DNA from: Bathynomus jamesi
Lineage: Eukaryota > Arthropoda > Malacostraca > Isopoda > Cirolanidae
Assembly: GCA_023014485.1 (NCBI GenBank)
Contig: JAJOZX010005528.1
Location: forward strand, 258,941-322,940
DNA: 64,000 nucleotides
Direction: 5' to 3'
Position numbers and translations under genes: made by a program. The notes under the pieces are model-generated. The model searched no databases, had not been told where the DNA came from, and worked only from the letters and a program-made list of their open reading frames with translations. The first letter of the stretch is position 1. Each line of letters starts with the position of its first letter. Shown piece by piece: positions 10,000-21,094 of the stretch.

Positions 10000-10654
10000 C
10001 ATATGTAATACTCATGCTCTTCACTCTATGGTTGGGAATGTGAGAAATGCGCAGCAGGCGTGCGTGGGTATCCCCACGCCACTATTTTGCTGTAAATATA
10101 GCATATGTCTAGGGGTGTATAGCCAACAACCAATTTCTCCAATTTCAACTGATACATTAACTGGACAAGTCATGTTGTACCTCGTGAAAGGTATCTCTTT
10201 GGAAGGCCGATCGATATCGCTCCTAGGTTATAATTTTGAACACTCCTTTGTCTTTAATATTTCTGTTAGCCTGTGATTTTAGGATTAGAGTATGGACAGG
10301 GTTTTCTTTGTTAACGATTTCGTATACTAAATCAGCCGTAAGATTTGAGTTTTTTAAACTTACGTTTAAGTCACACACGACATCCTCAGCCGTACCATAA
10401 CGACCCGGGCCTAGTGTTATACTGTAGTGTATATTGTGCATCCACAATCCGGGCGGTACGTATGGTTTCATCCCGAGTTACCCCGGCTTTTTACACTCAC
10501 CAAGGTCTCTAAAAACTGTAAAAACCTCATACGAATCACGATCCAATTCAATGGGGCTATGGAGTTCTGTTACAAAGTTGGCCAGGGTGTTGTTAGGATG
10601 TACAGACAGGGACGAAGTGGACGGTAGTGTGATGTAGAAATGGTTATACGCCAT
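10000..10654 (-). pseudogene. Polinton minor capsid/penton-like protein, broken
   Basis: ATG at 10652-10654 begins MAYNHFYITLPSTSSLSVHP followed by NNTLANFVTELHSPIELD. This is the conserved N-terminus of the Polinton penton (PY-type) protein: an opening beta strand with PSNSS-like turn, then N-T-x-x-x-F-x-x-x-L-x-x-P-I-x-L. A frameshift near 10530 and another break near 10220 follow; the middle (10223-10471) is open. Family members are usually about 400 residues, and here the frame is lost near 10000. Confidence 0.75.
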
Positions 10655-10741
10655 GTTGTATACTATTTAAGCTTCATCATTGCATCAGCTTTGCTTCCTA
10701 CAATTTTTTCAATGTTAAACACATTTTTCCTAAATTAAATG

Positions 10742-11639
10742 TCACTTTCTGCAACTCCTCCAGTAAAAGCCTCCTGCGATTTCTTCCCCATTCAAATCTT
10801 CACTGTAATACAGCATTATCTCGCCCTTATGCCTCATAGCCCTAACTTTAAAAATCTCACGTGTCCAACCTTGCTCAAATCCCTTCACGAATTTATTTCC
10901 CGAACGCGACAGCCTTACATAATCATTGATTTTGAAACGCGCAGAGTGTGGCTGTGTTCTACGATTATCTCTTCTCGCATCAGGCTCTGTGCGCGTACCT
11001 CTTTCTAAAATCTCGTTAGGTCTTGTCCCAATCGTGTGATGGTGTGAACGGTTGTATGATGAGGCCAATGATTTCAGAATGTCTATATATCTGTATCTGT
11101 TTTTATGTGTAAAATAGCGATCCATGCGCTCCTTTATGGTACGTTGAACTCTTTCAGCTAAAGAGGCCTTATGTATAGAATTGGTAGTATAGTAGCTGAT
11201 ATTAAACTCTGTCAGCATGTTCTGAAAAGCTCGGCCTATAAATTCTTTCCCCCATATCCGTACAAAAATAGCAAGGAACCCTGTTTTCTTTCAACATCAA
11301 CGTTTTGGTGGCTTTTGCAACTGTTTCTGGTGATTTACTTTTCAGAGGACTTAGCCACATATATCTAGAGAATGCATCTATTATGAATAGAGTGTAGCGG
11401 TAACCATCTTTATACACTGAATATCTTTGCATGTCTGTTAAATCTGCTTTCCAAATAGAGTCAGTCGATGCCACTGTTGTCTTGGCTGTTTTAAACCTTT
11501 TTCTCACAGGCTTATGAAGTGTGTAAGCATCCTGCTCCCGGAAAAACCTCTCAACATCTTTTTTCCCTACTCCATCATTGTAAACACTTCTGTACAGTCT
11601 ATCAACGCTTCCATAGGACTGCTGGGCTAGAAATGTCAT
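10742..11639 (-). pseudogene. Polinton retroviral-type integrase, one frameshift
   Basis: The N-terminal part (11202-11639) starts MTFLAQQSYGSVDRLY and includes a HTH-like region. The catalytic core follows with WKADLTDM (first Asp), FIIDAFSRYMW, and YFCTDMG (second Asp). A frame change at about 11210 leads to 10742-11218, which holds HKASLAERVQRTIKERMDRY (catalytic Glu in A-E-R), then a C-terminal beta-barrel-like basic region with VRLSRSGNKFVKGFEQGWTR. This order (DDE core, then an SH3/chromodomain-like end) is that of Polinton c-integrases, which insert the element genome. All three acidic residues are visible. Confidence 0.88.
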
Positions 11640-11676
11640 AATAACGTCTTCTTAATATGTTAGCAATTTGCGTATT

Positions 11677-12400
11677 TTAGAGGCACGTGAATAGGGTTGA
11701 CCGGTGTTGTTGTTTAACCTCTTCTTTCTCCTTCAGAGGTGCTATCGCTAGGGGTGATGGCGTTCTCAGTTGTGGCACATGCAAGGCATGTTCCAAGTCT
11801 TTTAACCTGTTCAGATTTCCTATCATTGTTTTGGGGACATTTATTTGTTGTAGTCTTCCTTTAATATGCTTCCATCCTGATGGTGAGAGCCTATCCCACT
11901 TTCTTCCCAGATCATGGGCGATGTCTCTGATATTCGAGCCGTGTACCTTTGCTCCTTCCACAATGATCTCACCTGTATCTGTCCACTCTATGTTCAATAC
12001 ATTATAAAGACTTAGACTTTCATTCCTCAATGTATGTTGAAGGGTGCTTTTTAATACATGCTCGATATGTTGTGGGGTCGACCCGTTATTCTTTGGTTGG
12101 TCAGCTCTATCGCCGGACAGGTCCTACTACGCCATGCTAATCTTTGTCCGTGCTGTGCCTAATAACCAAGGGGATCTCTGTTGGATTCTTATAATTTTCG
12201 TACTCGTGAAGAAATTTCTGCAGAGCTTCTTGGTATAAGATTCTTTTCTCATCAGGTGTTTTTTCACTGTTTAATAGGACTAACAGTTCGCCTTCCACTC
12301 TTTTAAGCCTGCTTTAACGGGTTTCTAGAATGGTGTCTGGACTCTTTGAGCTTTCCAGGAAAGCATACACCTCGTGTGGAATCACTACCACTTTCTTCAT
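11677..12400 (-). pseudogene. conserved Polinton protein of unknown role, one stop
   Basis: ATG at 12398-12400 gives MKKVVVIPHEVYAFLES and, after a stop at about 12314, a coiled-coil-like segment with RILYQEALQKFLHEYENY. A second part (11677-12030) has GEIIVEGAKVHGSNIRDI and PSGWKHIKGRLQQINVP. A long helical N-terminus plus a small C-terminal domain with the G-S-N and P-x-G-W motifs is shared by a recurrent Polinton protein of unknown function encoded beside the ATPase. Homology is from recall and not a search. Confidence 0.55.
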
Positions 12401-12408
12401 TATATTAA

Positions 12409-12723
12409 TCAAGTTAATAAAGGTCCCAAAACTGAAAATAAGATGGGGAGGAATGACCCTCCTCTTTGTACAATAATTCGTTTTTTCTTCCCCACAGTCT
12501 GACTTTTACGAGTGAGTGTACTTATTATGTTCTTGTAACGGCGTAGGCGAGCCTTCTGAGGGGGTTTCATTGATACATTGCAATTTATAACGTTAAGACA
12601 GATTTCACAGATGCAATTTAAAAAGTCGGAGTCTATATTTTTACCAAACATCTGTTGCATTGCCCGGGGCAGTCGATGATATATTTTTATTAATTCATGG
12701 TATTTCTTTAGCCTCTTTGTCAT
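12409..12723 (-). CDS. small conserved Polinton protein with GGSFLP tail
   Basis: Intact frame of about 104 residues: helical N-terminus (KRLKKYHELIKIYHRLPRA), a Cys-containing middle (FLNCICEICLNVINCNV), a basic PPQKARLRRYKN segment, then KKKRIIVQRGGSFLPILFSVLG ending in a hydrophobic stretch. Short Polinton proteins with a lysine run, V-Q-x-G-G-x-L-P and a hydrophobic end are common next to the ATPase. The role is unknown, possibly a virion-associated peptide. It overlaps the ATPase end by a few bases. Confidence 0.6.
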   Translation of the reverse strand: MTKRLKKYHELIKIYHRLPRAMQQMFGKNIDSDFLNCICEICLNVINCNVSMKPPQKARLRRYKNIISTLTRKSQTVGKKKRIIVQRGGSFLPILFSVLGPLLT

Positions 12724-13299
12724 TCTGGAATATACACCGTTTCAGGCTCATTTGGAAATATATTCGTTCTTAGAAGGTCCCTAAACGTTTTTCGAAGATG
12801 AAAGTCACAAAGCAAATATCCGTAACCCTGACTTGTAGCTTCTTTATAAACTTCCAAAAACTCCTTACGCTGATTCGGGAACATTTGATTGGCTTGTACC
12901 CCAATTTGTGATACAGCTCTACGTTGCGCGAATAAGACTAGATATTGTGTATTTAACGACACATCGCGCATGTATCTATTTTTGAGAAATAGATTCTGAT
13001 TGATGAAGAACACGCTTATGTTAAGATGGTGGGAGAACACTGCAAATGTCTCGGCAAACATTTCATCCATCTCCAACATGAGATCGTCAATTACAATGAC
13101 TGTATGTTCATTTCCCTTTAACGAATTAACGTCATACACACCTTTGTGGAACAAAATATCATCTTGGTACTCGTTTAAGCATAAACAAAGTTTTACCACA
13201 TCCTGCAGGGCCAGATATAATACATGTGGATGGGCTCGTGATCCTGAATTTTTCTACAGAATCCATCTCTAACATAGAATCCATCTGTAAGTGGGTCAT
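12720..13299 (-). pseudogene. Polinton FtsK/HerA-type packaging ATPase, frameshifted and shortened
   Basis: ATG at 13297-13299 opens a frame reaching a Walker A motif, GPAGCGKT, near 13190. The frame then changes and continues in 12720-13199 with TVIVIDDLMLEM (Walker B, two acidic residues), NISVFFINQNLF (sensor region) and DVSLNTQYLVLFAQRR. This is the typical core of the Polinton DNA-packaging ATPase. Walker A and B are only about 28 codons apart instead of the usual 60 or so, so an internal deletion accompanies the frameshift. Not functional as read. Confidence 0.82.
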
Positions 13300-13367
13300 T
13301 TACAAAATATAATAAAAATTTAAGTGGTGTTCCTTATATTCTAGTCTTGTTTTTCTTCTTCTCCTAC

Positions 13368-15602
13368 AGAACCGTGAATGACGATGAGGTACAGCACCAT
13401 GTTCCCATCATCGATATTACAAACGAACCCGATGACAGTGTATTGTCACAGACTCCACCCCCGCTAACGAGCCCACACCAGCTACACCTGTAACACGCGA
13501 CAATTCAAAGCGGAGGCATGAGGAAGAGCCTTCCACCTCAAGTATAAAGCTTGCCAGTATTGCACCGGTTGTTAGACCCCCAAAAATAGAGCGCCAATCC
13601 TCTGCGTCTTACGACACAATCCCCACAATAGAACCTTCCTCAAATAAAGATGTACCCCTTTATTCCTGTTCAATTCCGGGTACATCCTCTACATCAGCAG
13701 CAGTAGCAGCTTCTCGTGCTGTAGAGGAAGGTATAACATTCGAGTTGGTGCGCACCGCCAACCCCACCCTAGCCCTGACTACAAATCGGTATATATTCAG
13801 GGTTGATCCAAGATCCATGTATAGCAATGGTGTTGAACACGGACCACGGCGCGTAGTTGAGCGTATTATGGAGTTTGCCCTTCAGAATGGCGACGAACGT
13901 GAAGTCCGGACGAGGCTGTCCTTCGGGTTCGGTTCAGACGACGGGGATGTAGATGATTTTTGGGTAGTAATACCATTCAGACGCTTGGCAGTTGTAGATA
14001 TAGAGTATATATTAGGCCGAATAATGCAGGCTTCTCAAAGTAATACAGCCTTCAATATGAACAACTTCACGGTAGATATTGACCGTGTGTTCCGTGTTAC
14101 GGGTCATAGTACCACACCTTATACTCTTAACTTCAATTCTCAGGCTATTTACGGGCGGCATATAAACGCCGATCATGGTTGCGGCTTTATAGCACTAGTC
14201 TTGGCCCGTATGTTTACTGTGCTAAATACAGAGGACGCCAAAAATTTGGTTGCCTACGGTTGTGCAACTTGCCCATAAACTGGCTTCCCATTGCAAGCTT
14301 GAGTTTGATTGTAATATGGGTCCTGAAGAGCTGAGAAAAGTAGAGGAGGAAATGAATGTTCGTATAGTGGTATTTGGATTGGATGAAAGTCGTAGGGCTG
14401 TGTATGTTTTTAAAAGCAGTGTGAGAGAACGGACAAGACCCCTACTTATTTTAGAGCTGTCAGAGACAACGTATCTCCCCATCCGCAATATAAGGGCTCT
14501 TTTCGCGAGTTATGATAAAAGTCGAAAATATGGAAGGCAACATGATTTGTGTAAGGGGTGTCTCGAGTTTGCGGATGATATAATGAAACATTGTAAGGAT
14601 TGCCACATATTTTGGCCGCAGTGTAAAAGTTCAAAATGTGAAAGCCGTGTGGTTGAATCTGAGAAGAATGACTGTGATGTATGCAGACGTACATTTTTCA
14701 ATAATAACTGTTTTGAGCTCCATAAGTCAATTGGCACGTTCAGGAAAATGAGAATCTGTGAATGTGGTATGTTTCATATGATCGATAATTGGGGGAATTT
14801 CAAGCATAAATGTTATGAAATTCATTGTTCTACATGCCATGAGAAATATAAGGCGGTTGGAGTAAAGCATGTATGTTATATGAAAGACGCTAAGCCTAAA
14901 AATAGACCTTGTATAACTGTGTACTACGATATAGAAACATATACGATTGCTGAAACGAAAGAGGTTTTCACACGTCTACTTGTAAACCAGAATATCTGTG
15001 ACGAGTGCATGAAGGTCGAGTGTGATGAGTGTCACAAATGTGATAAACTGACAAACGTTTTTAAAACGATTGCACACGACAGTCCCGTAAAACTCTATGA
15101 GTCCTATGTTGTCAAGTTAGCGGACAACTTAAAAAAAATGACTGTATATTCTTGCCCATAACGGTGTAAAATTTGACACACAGTTCTTTTATAAGGAGCT
15201 GCTTGAGCACGAGTCGTCTGAGATATTTACAGGTGATCCCTTGAAAAGAGGACACAAACTTATACAGATGCAAATTAAATGTAATGTACAGTTTAAAGAC
15301 ACTTATTATTCACATCTTGTAAATTAGCAAAGTTCCCCAAGGTAAAGGGCGTAGCTGCCGAAGTCTCAAAAGGATATTTCCATTACACATTCCTCACTAG
15401 CGAAACTTTAAATTACGTAGGACTACCTCCACCCAGACATTATTTTAACTATGAATGTATTAGTACAGTGAACGTGAAGATTTTGACCGCTTCTACAACA
15501 GTTTTAATGAAGATAATCCTTACAATATAGCTGATGAATGTGAGCGTTATTGTGAATGATGTGCGCGTGCTTAGAGTACGTTTCCAGGCCTTTAGAAGGA
15601 TG
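13368..15602 (+). pseudogene. polB: Polinton protein-primed DNA polymerase B, N-terminal and exonuclease part
   Basis: Begins after a strong acceptor (CTCCTACAG, ending at 13367). First a disordered Ser/Pro/Thr-rich leader with a frame change near 13470, then an open block (13745-14278) of unknown fold with FWVVIPFRRLAVVD. Next comes a long frame (14250-15161) with about twenty Cys/His in paired CxxC patterns (zinc-binding-like) and the Exo I motif YYDIETY. Exo II (AHNGVKFDTQF) follows after a frame change near 15150, and the Exo III region (RYCE) lies near 15550, again with a shift. The gene is interrupted by the palindromic element at 15605-16200. In Polintons this enzyme replicates the element from protein-primed ends. 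Confidence 0.85.
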
Positions 15603-15604
15603 TA

Positions 15605-16200
15605 CATTAGGGTGGATCGATTTTACATTTGTTTCGATTTCCATATTCTAATAGAGACAAAAACTTGCGCATGCATAAGAAAATAGAATCTTCAAAATCT
15701 TAGCTTAATAGGTAATCATCTTCTGCCCCCGGCAGAGCGATGAAAATCATATTTTAGTAGTCAAAAACGTATTTTTAAACCCTAGCCTAGAGTCATAAAA
15801 TTTTGCGTGTGTGTTATTTCATGCCTAAGCAACGATATAAATGCTATGGGAAATATATAAATGCATTATTTAAGACAAAGAGCCGATCTGAAAATATGTA
15901 TATATACATATTTTCAGATCGGCTCTTTGTCTTAAATAATGCATTTATATATTTCCCATAGCATTTATATCGTTGCTTAGGCATGAAATAACACACACGC
16001 AAAATTTTATGACTCTAGGCTAGGGTTTAAAAATACGTTTTTGACTACTAAAATATGATTTTCATCGCTCTGCCGGGGGCAGAAGATGATTACCTATTAA
16101 GCTAAGATTTTGCAGAGGCTATTTTCTCATGCATGCGCAAGGTCTTGTCTCTATTAGAATATGGAAATCGAAAAAAATGTAAAATCGATCCACCCTAATG
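15605..16200. mobile_element. 596-bp perfectly symmetric fold-back transposon (TA TSD) in polB
   Basis: Ends CATTAGGGTGGATCGATTTT and its complement are flanked by TA (15603-15604 and 16201-16202). The two 298-bp arms meet with no spacer: the centre lies between 15902 and 15903 in a (TA)-rich core, and arm lengths are exactly equal, with few mismatches and only one small diverged patch (near 15683 and 16117). Nothing is encoded. TA target and GGGTGG-type ends suggest a Tc1/mariner-mobilised MITE. The flanking polymerase frame is in register across the site once the element and one TA are left out, so insertion was clean. Confidence 0.85.
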
Positions 16201-18009
16201 TACATAGGCCGTTTCAAATGCGATCCGTTGGAAGTCGCAACCATGATCGCATCATTGTGTTTTCTGGTGTTCAAGAACAATTTCATGCCTAAAGACACCT
16301 TAGCCGTCATTCACAGAAACAATCCCCGCAATTATGGGCACAAGGCTATTTACTGGCTCACACACATACAGCAGCAGACAGGGGTATACATAAAGCATGC
16401 CCGCAACACGGTGGACGTTCCCATTAAGGTTAATGGTCGTGTTTTTTGGGTTGATGATCTAAGGCTAAGCGAAAACGGTGCCACTGGTGAGAAGACTGTG
16501 TACTCGTTTTACGGTTGCTGGTGGCACGGATGCCCACTTCCTGAGTGCGGGATCATAGGAGAGATCCACGGTAGGTCTCCTGTCGACAGTCTTGCATGGA
16601 CCCGCACCTGCGGTCAATTAATAGGCGCCAAGTTTACTCACAAGGTCTTGTGGGAACATGAGTGTGATGCACAGATGGAAACAGATGGACGGTACCGTGA
16701 AGAAATAAACACGATCAAGCGTTCAATGTTACTGGATCCTCTCAAATGAGGTGATAGCTTGTTCGGAGGGCGTACAAACCCCTTGAAGCTATACTTTCCG
16801 CCTACGGAAGGCGTGAAATTCCATTACTACGACTTCTGTTCTTTATACCCCTACGTGATGAAGAACAATCCGTACCCCGTAGGTGCTCCTGAAAAACTGG
16901 TGGGACCTGACTTGCCCACCATCGAAGTTCTCAACCAATTTGAACAAGTACTATTTCGGTCTTTCTTTCGTAGATGTGCTCCCCCTTCGCGTTTTATGGA
17001 TGCCGATCTTACCCGTCGTCGTTACAGACCACAAGCTCATGTTTCTCCTGTGCGTGAAGTGCGCAGAGTAGAAAAATGGGGCTTGTAATCACACAACCAA
17101 CCAGCATAAGATCAGAGGCGTATATACAAGCCCTGAGCTGTCCATAGCCGTTCACCATGGCTACAGAATACTGAAGATATATTGTATGGGGTGTGGCGGT
17201 TTCAGAATCTACCCAACCTTTTCTCGCCATATATAAACACTCTTTGAAGGATAAGGTAGAGGCGTCAGGTTATCCGCGACATGAAAAGATGAAATTCTAA
17301 GATGAAAAATCAGCTTACATTCGGCGTTACCGTGACCGTGAAGGGATACAGCTTGACCTTTCCCAAATTGTAAAGAACCCAGGCAAGAGCTTTAGTGCAA
17401 AGTTGTCTAAACAGTCTGTGGGGAAAATTTGCACAGAATACAGGCAAGGGGAAAGTTCATTTGGCCCAAAGTTATAGTGAAGTCTGGGATTATGCCAACG
17501 CTCCCGACAAAGAGGTCATGGAGATCGTGAATATAGGTAATACGTGCATAATAAGGTACAACATTACCGAATTGGCCACAGACACATCGCACGTTACAAA
17601 CATACCTGTAGCGAGCTTCACAACGGATTACGCACTCATCAAACTTTGGGGGTCAATTGCATTCTCTTGGGCGGAGGGTTCTGTACGCCGATACAGATAG
17701 TTTCATTTTCACAGCGTGGGGAGGTGAATACATGCCGCCTATTGGTGAATTCCTCTGAGAGTTAACTGATGAGATCAACCAGGCGAATCGGCGGGTCGTT
17801 ATCTTTGAATTGTTGAAGGATCTAGTGTGCTTGGGAGATGAGGGCGACGAGCGCCCCAACTAAATGTGGAGACCCACAATTTTCGGCCGCAGAAGATGGG
17901 AGGCGTGAAGGAACTTAGGGGTACGAAGGTGTTCCGTAACACCTATAGGAAACGTTATCAGGTGCCTTGTACCTATGATACCGTACCCTTTGGATACAAT
18001 AATCCTTGA
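16201..18009 (+). pseudogene. polB: Polinton DNA polymerase B, palm and C-terminus
   Basis: After the palindrome the frame resumes with MYIGRFKCDPLEVATMIASL, then YGCWWHGCPLPECG, typical of Polinton polymerases before the palm. Motif A is DFCSLYPYVMKNNPYPVG (16759-17088 frame), motif B CLNSLWGKFAQ (17395 onward), and motif C YADTDSF at about 17687-17707 in a shifted frame. The coding sequence ends at a stop at 18007-18009 after VPFGYNNP, matching the usual Tyr-Gly-Tyr-rich polymerase end. Several shifts and stops occur (near 16748, 17088-17395, 17680 and 17756). All three polymerase motifs survive although the gene is broken. Confidence 0.85.
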
Positions 18010-18137
18010 TTGTTATATATATACTTGTTAACGATATGTTTATTTTATTTATTACACGTATTTGTAAATATATACCTTGAATAATTCGATATGTTTATTA
18101 AATATATCGTGTTTCAATTAGCGTTTAACTTTCTCCT

Positions 18138-18162
18138 GTGTGTGTGTGTGTGTGTGTGTGTG
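18138..18162. repeat. (GT)n microsatellite
   Basis: About 12 TG dinucleotides between the polB stop and the downstream ORFs. Confidence 0.9.
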
Positions 18163-18307
18163 TACAAAAGGAAGTTCTAATCTCCGACCCCTGTATGATC
18201 GATCAATGGTCATGTGGCTCCTGCTACTACCTGGGCTCAGTTGACCGCTACAAGCCCTGGAGCTCAGACGTGTATTTGACGAAATCCCACGTAGACGAAA
18301 AATAGTA

Positions 18308-19281
18308 ATGGCGACCTTTGATATTGCGTGTTCGACGGTTATGAAGTGGTATTCGGCAAAGTGTGAAGATGTGGTGGATACTCAAAGACTCCCTATCCTT
18401 TCCTCCTTTGATACTTTTAAGGCTACATTGAACCGTGCGAAGCTTGAGGAACAAGAGGTACAAATACTCTACGGCTATTCTGGCGAGAGCATTGGAGGAT
18501 TTCGTGGTACAAGCGATGTATTGAACTATGTTGTAGGACTAAACTTTATTAAAGCTTACATATACCGGGAAGTGGAAGAAACAACACGTGCAGAAGAGAA
18601 GCAACGGTTATGGTTAGTGAGTCTTGTTGATGAGTGGTAAAACAAGCGGTATTATGTCATGTTGCATCATACCGAGTACTCGTACCCTGCGGCTGAGATT
18701 GTAAAACTTGTCATAATGGAAAATCTGAAGTATTTTTACTCCTACATTAATATATATCATGACCAGGTTTGTAGTGAGGTTGTGGCTAAAGGCCTGCGTG
18801 AGTTTTAAATAGAATTTAGAAACAAGTATTGCCTACTAAGCAAAAAGGCAAAATATGGCATATGTTTCTCTCAAATAGTGCACTGGAGTGTGAATAAAAT
18901 GTGTTTAGTTCGTGAAAATCCCCCTGAACGAAAATGTCTGGTGCGCATTCTGGGGAGTGATAAAACATTAAAACCGGTATTGCTCCATGTTTCGGAAAAT
19001 GTCTCAAAACACCTACCGAATATAATGGGATACAAGTATTCACATGAATCTTTCACGTTAGAACAACGCCGTACACGGTTCATCAGCTTATGGTGTGACT
19101 CACTCCTCCACACCTCCCGTCCAGCCGGTCCGCCCACCTGTGGCTCATAGTCATCTCAGAGCTTGAACCGACTGGACGTGCACTCCTCGCACTAGAATAC
19201 AATGGAGCTTCCTTTGAGCAGTATTCTCAATTCCGTGTACGAAGTGTCCGTGACGAAGTCATTACGCGTGTTCAGGCGTAA
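18308..19281 (+). pseudogene. unrecognised Polinton-arm protein, three breaks
   Basis: Open frames in one sense: 18308-18640 (ending LWLVSLVDEW), then the same frame continues past stops at 18638-18640 and at about 18806 with YYVMLHHTEYSYPAAEIVK and KYCLLSKKAKYG. After a frame change near 19150 it reads LALEYNGASFEQYSQFRVRS to a stop at 19279-19281. The joint arrangement suggests one protein of about 320 residues. I recognise no domain. Its location downstream of polB in the same orientation suggests an accessory gene of the element. Confidence 0.4.
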
Positions 19282-19362
19282 AACCGGTGCCACTAACTAT
19301 GACTGGAAACGACTTGTAGACAAACAAACAAACTGAATGTTGCTTATTTAAGTGTTCAGGAG

Positions 19363-19605
19363 GTGAATAGAGTCTTCTTGGTAGTTGAGAAGTGGAGCGA
19401 GAATCGTTATAAAATACCTGCAGGTGTAGGCACAAGAAGAGAACAGATTAGTGATACCCCCTCATATGCCATTGTTTATATGTTGTGTATAAATAATGAT
19501 CAACCATGCATTGATATACGATTGATGTGGAAGAATGCTTCTGATAATAACGTTCTTGTCCCTACGCGAAACCGTTTCATCCTCGACAGAATGTTTAAAT
19601 CGTAG
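19363..19605 (+). CDS. unrecognised small ORF in the Polinton right arm
   Basis: About 80 residues, no interruption, containing VFLVVEKWSENRYKIPAGVG and RLMWKNASDNNVLVPTRNRF. No family recognised and no membrane segment. Same strand as polB; may be part of a larger broken gene with the frames on either side. Confidence 0.3.
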   Translation: MNRVFLVVEKWSENRYKIPAGVGTRREQISDTPSYAIVYMLCINNDQPCIDIRLMWKNASDNNVLVPTRNRFILDRMFKS

Positions 19606-19649
19606 GTATCCGCAAGCTGAAGCCAATATTAGACGCGCGTGTTACGGAT

Positions 19650-19868
19650 ATGCTTTATTTTGATACGGTTCTTGAATATGCATACACCGCTCTGCTCGAC
19701 GGGTTTACCGAGTGTAGGACTGAACAAGGCGAGAATGGTTTAGAGCTGGTTGCTTATTCGAAAGGTTTAGACTCTTCAAAATATCATGAACTTTGGCACA
19801 TAGGACTTGAGCGGTACAGGGCTGAGCTGACCTACACCGTTCACCCTGAAAATTGTATCTTTATATAA
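19650..19868 (+). CDS. unrecognised small ORF in the Polinton right arm
   Basis: About 72 residues, acidic, with LYFDTVLEYAYTALLDGFTE and ELTYTVHPENCIF. The frame can be extended upstream of the ATG, so the start is uncertain. Family unknown. Confidence 0.3.
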   Translation: MLYFDTVLEYAYTALLDGFTECRTEQGENGLELVAYSKGLDSSKYHELWHIGLERYRAELTYTVHPENCIFI

Positions 19869-19913
19869 TGAGCAGCTGTCGTTACGACTTAGAACATTAT
19901 TTTAACTGCCACT

Positions 19914-20141
19914 ATGCATTGTGAAGATCAGTTCACGATTGAAAAGCTCGGATCAGTAAGAATAAACCCTCGATTGGAAAGGAGTGTTTATAAACTTGAA
20001 TTTAATAATGATGTTTTAGCTAACGATGGGCTCTTTTTGCGTGTTTTTGATTGTATTGTGGCCGTGTTTGAAGATAACTTACCAGCCGAATGTAAAGTAG
20101 GCAGAAAAATAGTTTTGAACGATATAAAGGCATCCCTATAA
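19914..20141 (+). CDS. unrecognised small ORF, last in the Polinton right arm
   Basis: About 75 residues starting MHCEDQFTIEKLGSVRINP, with LFLRVFDCIVAVFEDNLPAE, then a stop. Beta-strand-like composition, family unknown. After it the sequence becomes AT-rich and non-coding, so it may be the last gene of the element. Confidence 0.3.
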   Translation: MHCEDQFTIEKLGSVRINPRLERSVYKLEFNNDVLANDGLFLRVFDCIVAVFEDNLPAECKVGRKIVLNDIKASL

Positions 20142-20159
20142 CGTGAGCGGTGAAATAAT

Positions 20160-20700
20160 GTTAAATCGTATTTATTGCATAGTGCAAAGCAACAATGATA
20201 TAACTGTAGACTCGATCACGTGCGAGTTTCGTGTTTTAGTTAAGCGCAGTAGAACATAAAGTGTATGTATTTTGAGGGTTTTGCAGTATATTTATTTTCT
20301 ATATATTTAATTATTTTATATAAATGTGTATATAGATTTCTCCTGTACTATTATTTTGATGATTATATTCCATGGATTAAAACTATTTCTTATATTATTT
20401 TTTTTTATTATATATATATATATATATTCATCGATTAATGTGTGTATTTCTTATACTATTATTATTTTTATTGCATATAATCCTCGTTTAAACTGTGTAT
20501 AGAATGAACTAATTTGATTGTGTATTTATTTTCTAGATATTTCATGAAATTAATTCCAATAATTCGCGTAACTAAACAGAATGATGCAATGGTGTTTTAT
20601 TTAATTATTTTGGTTTATATATAAACGATATTATTTAATTAAATAAAAAAAAAATATATATATATATATATAATATATATGTGTGTGTGTGTGTGCCAAA
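20160..20700. other. AT-rich non-coding, microsatellites
   Basis: Poly-T, (TA)n (20411-20428, 20650-20680) and (GT)n (20681-20695) tracts with no coding signal. It probably contains the right end of the Polinton, but no inverted repeat matching the left side was found. Confidence 0.4.
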
Positions 20701-21060
20701 TGGCTGGTTACGCCTTCTAAACCGATTGGCTGCTTAAGACTTCTAAGCCAACTGTCAAGAATATGTTTTAATTAAATAAATAGCGCAAATCTGGCAATTC
20801 AACACCCAAATAATGTACACCTGAAGAAAGCCATTTACGCCTTCTAAGCCAGATTAATCCTTCTAAGCCAACTGGCGGATTAGGACCTTCTAAGCCAAGT
20901 GCAAAGATCAAGAAACTTTATTATGCGTTTGGCAGAGCCAGGTGAAAGATGGTCTATCTCCTCTCTCCTCTCTCCTCTCCTTGATCAACTTTTGCAACAT
21001 TGCAATTGCACTCTCCCTTTTTGCGCCCATGCTACAAAGGTAAACAATGACAGTGTTTTC
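20701..21060. repeat. dispersed repeat with recurrent CTTCTAAGCCA motif
   Basis: CTTCTAA(A/G)CC(A/G) appears five times between 20715 and 20905 with ACTGGC-like spacers. Downstream (20930-21040) is a CTCTCCTCT run, then GATCAAC, TTGCAATTGCA, CTCTCCCTTTTTGCGCCCAT. The same order of motifs occurs at about 62770-63120, so this is a dispersed element. Class unknown. Confidence 0.5.
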
Positions 21061-21094
21061 TTCTAAAATAAATCTGAATGTTACGAAAATATTT

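Noticed and set aside
5775..20700. Polinton terminal inverted repeats
   Set aside because: I compared the left and right arms by eye and found no convincing long inverted match, so no end coordinates or TSD are claimed.
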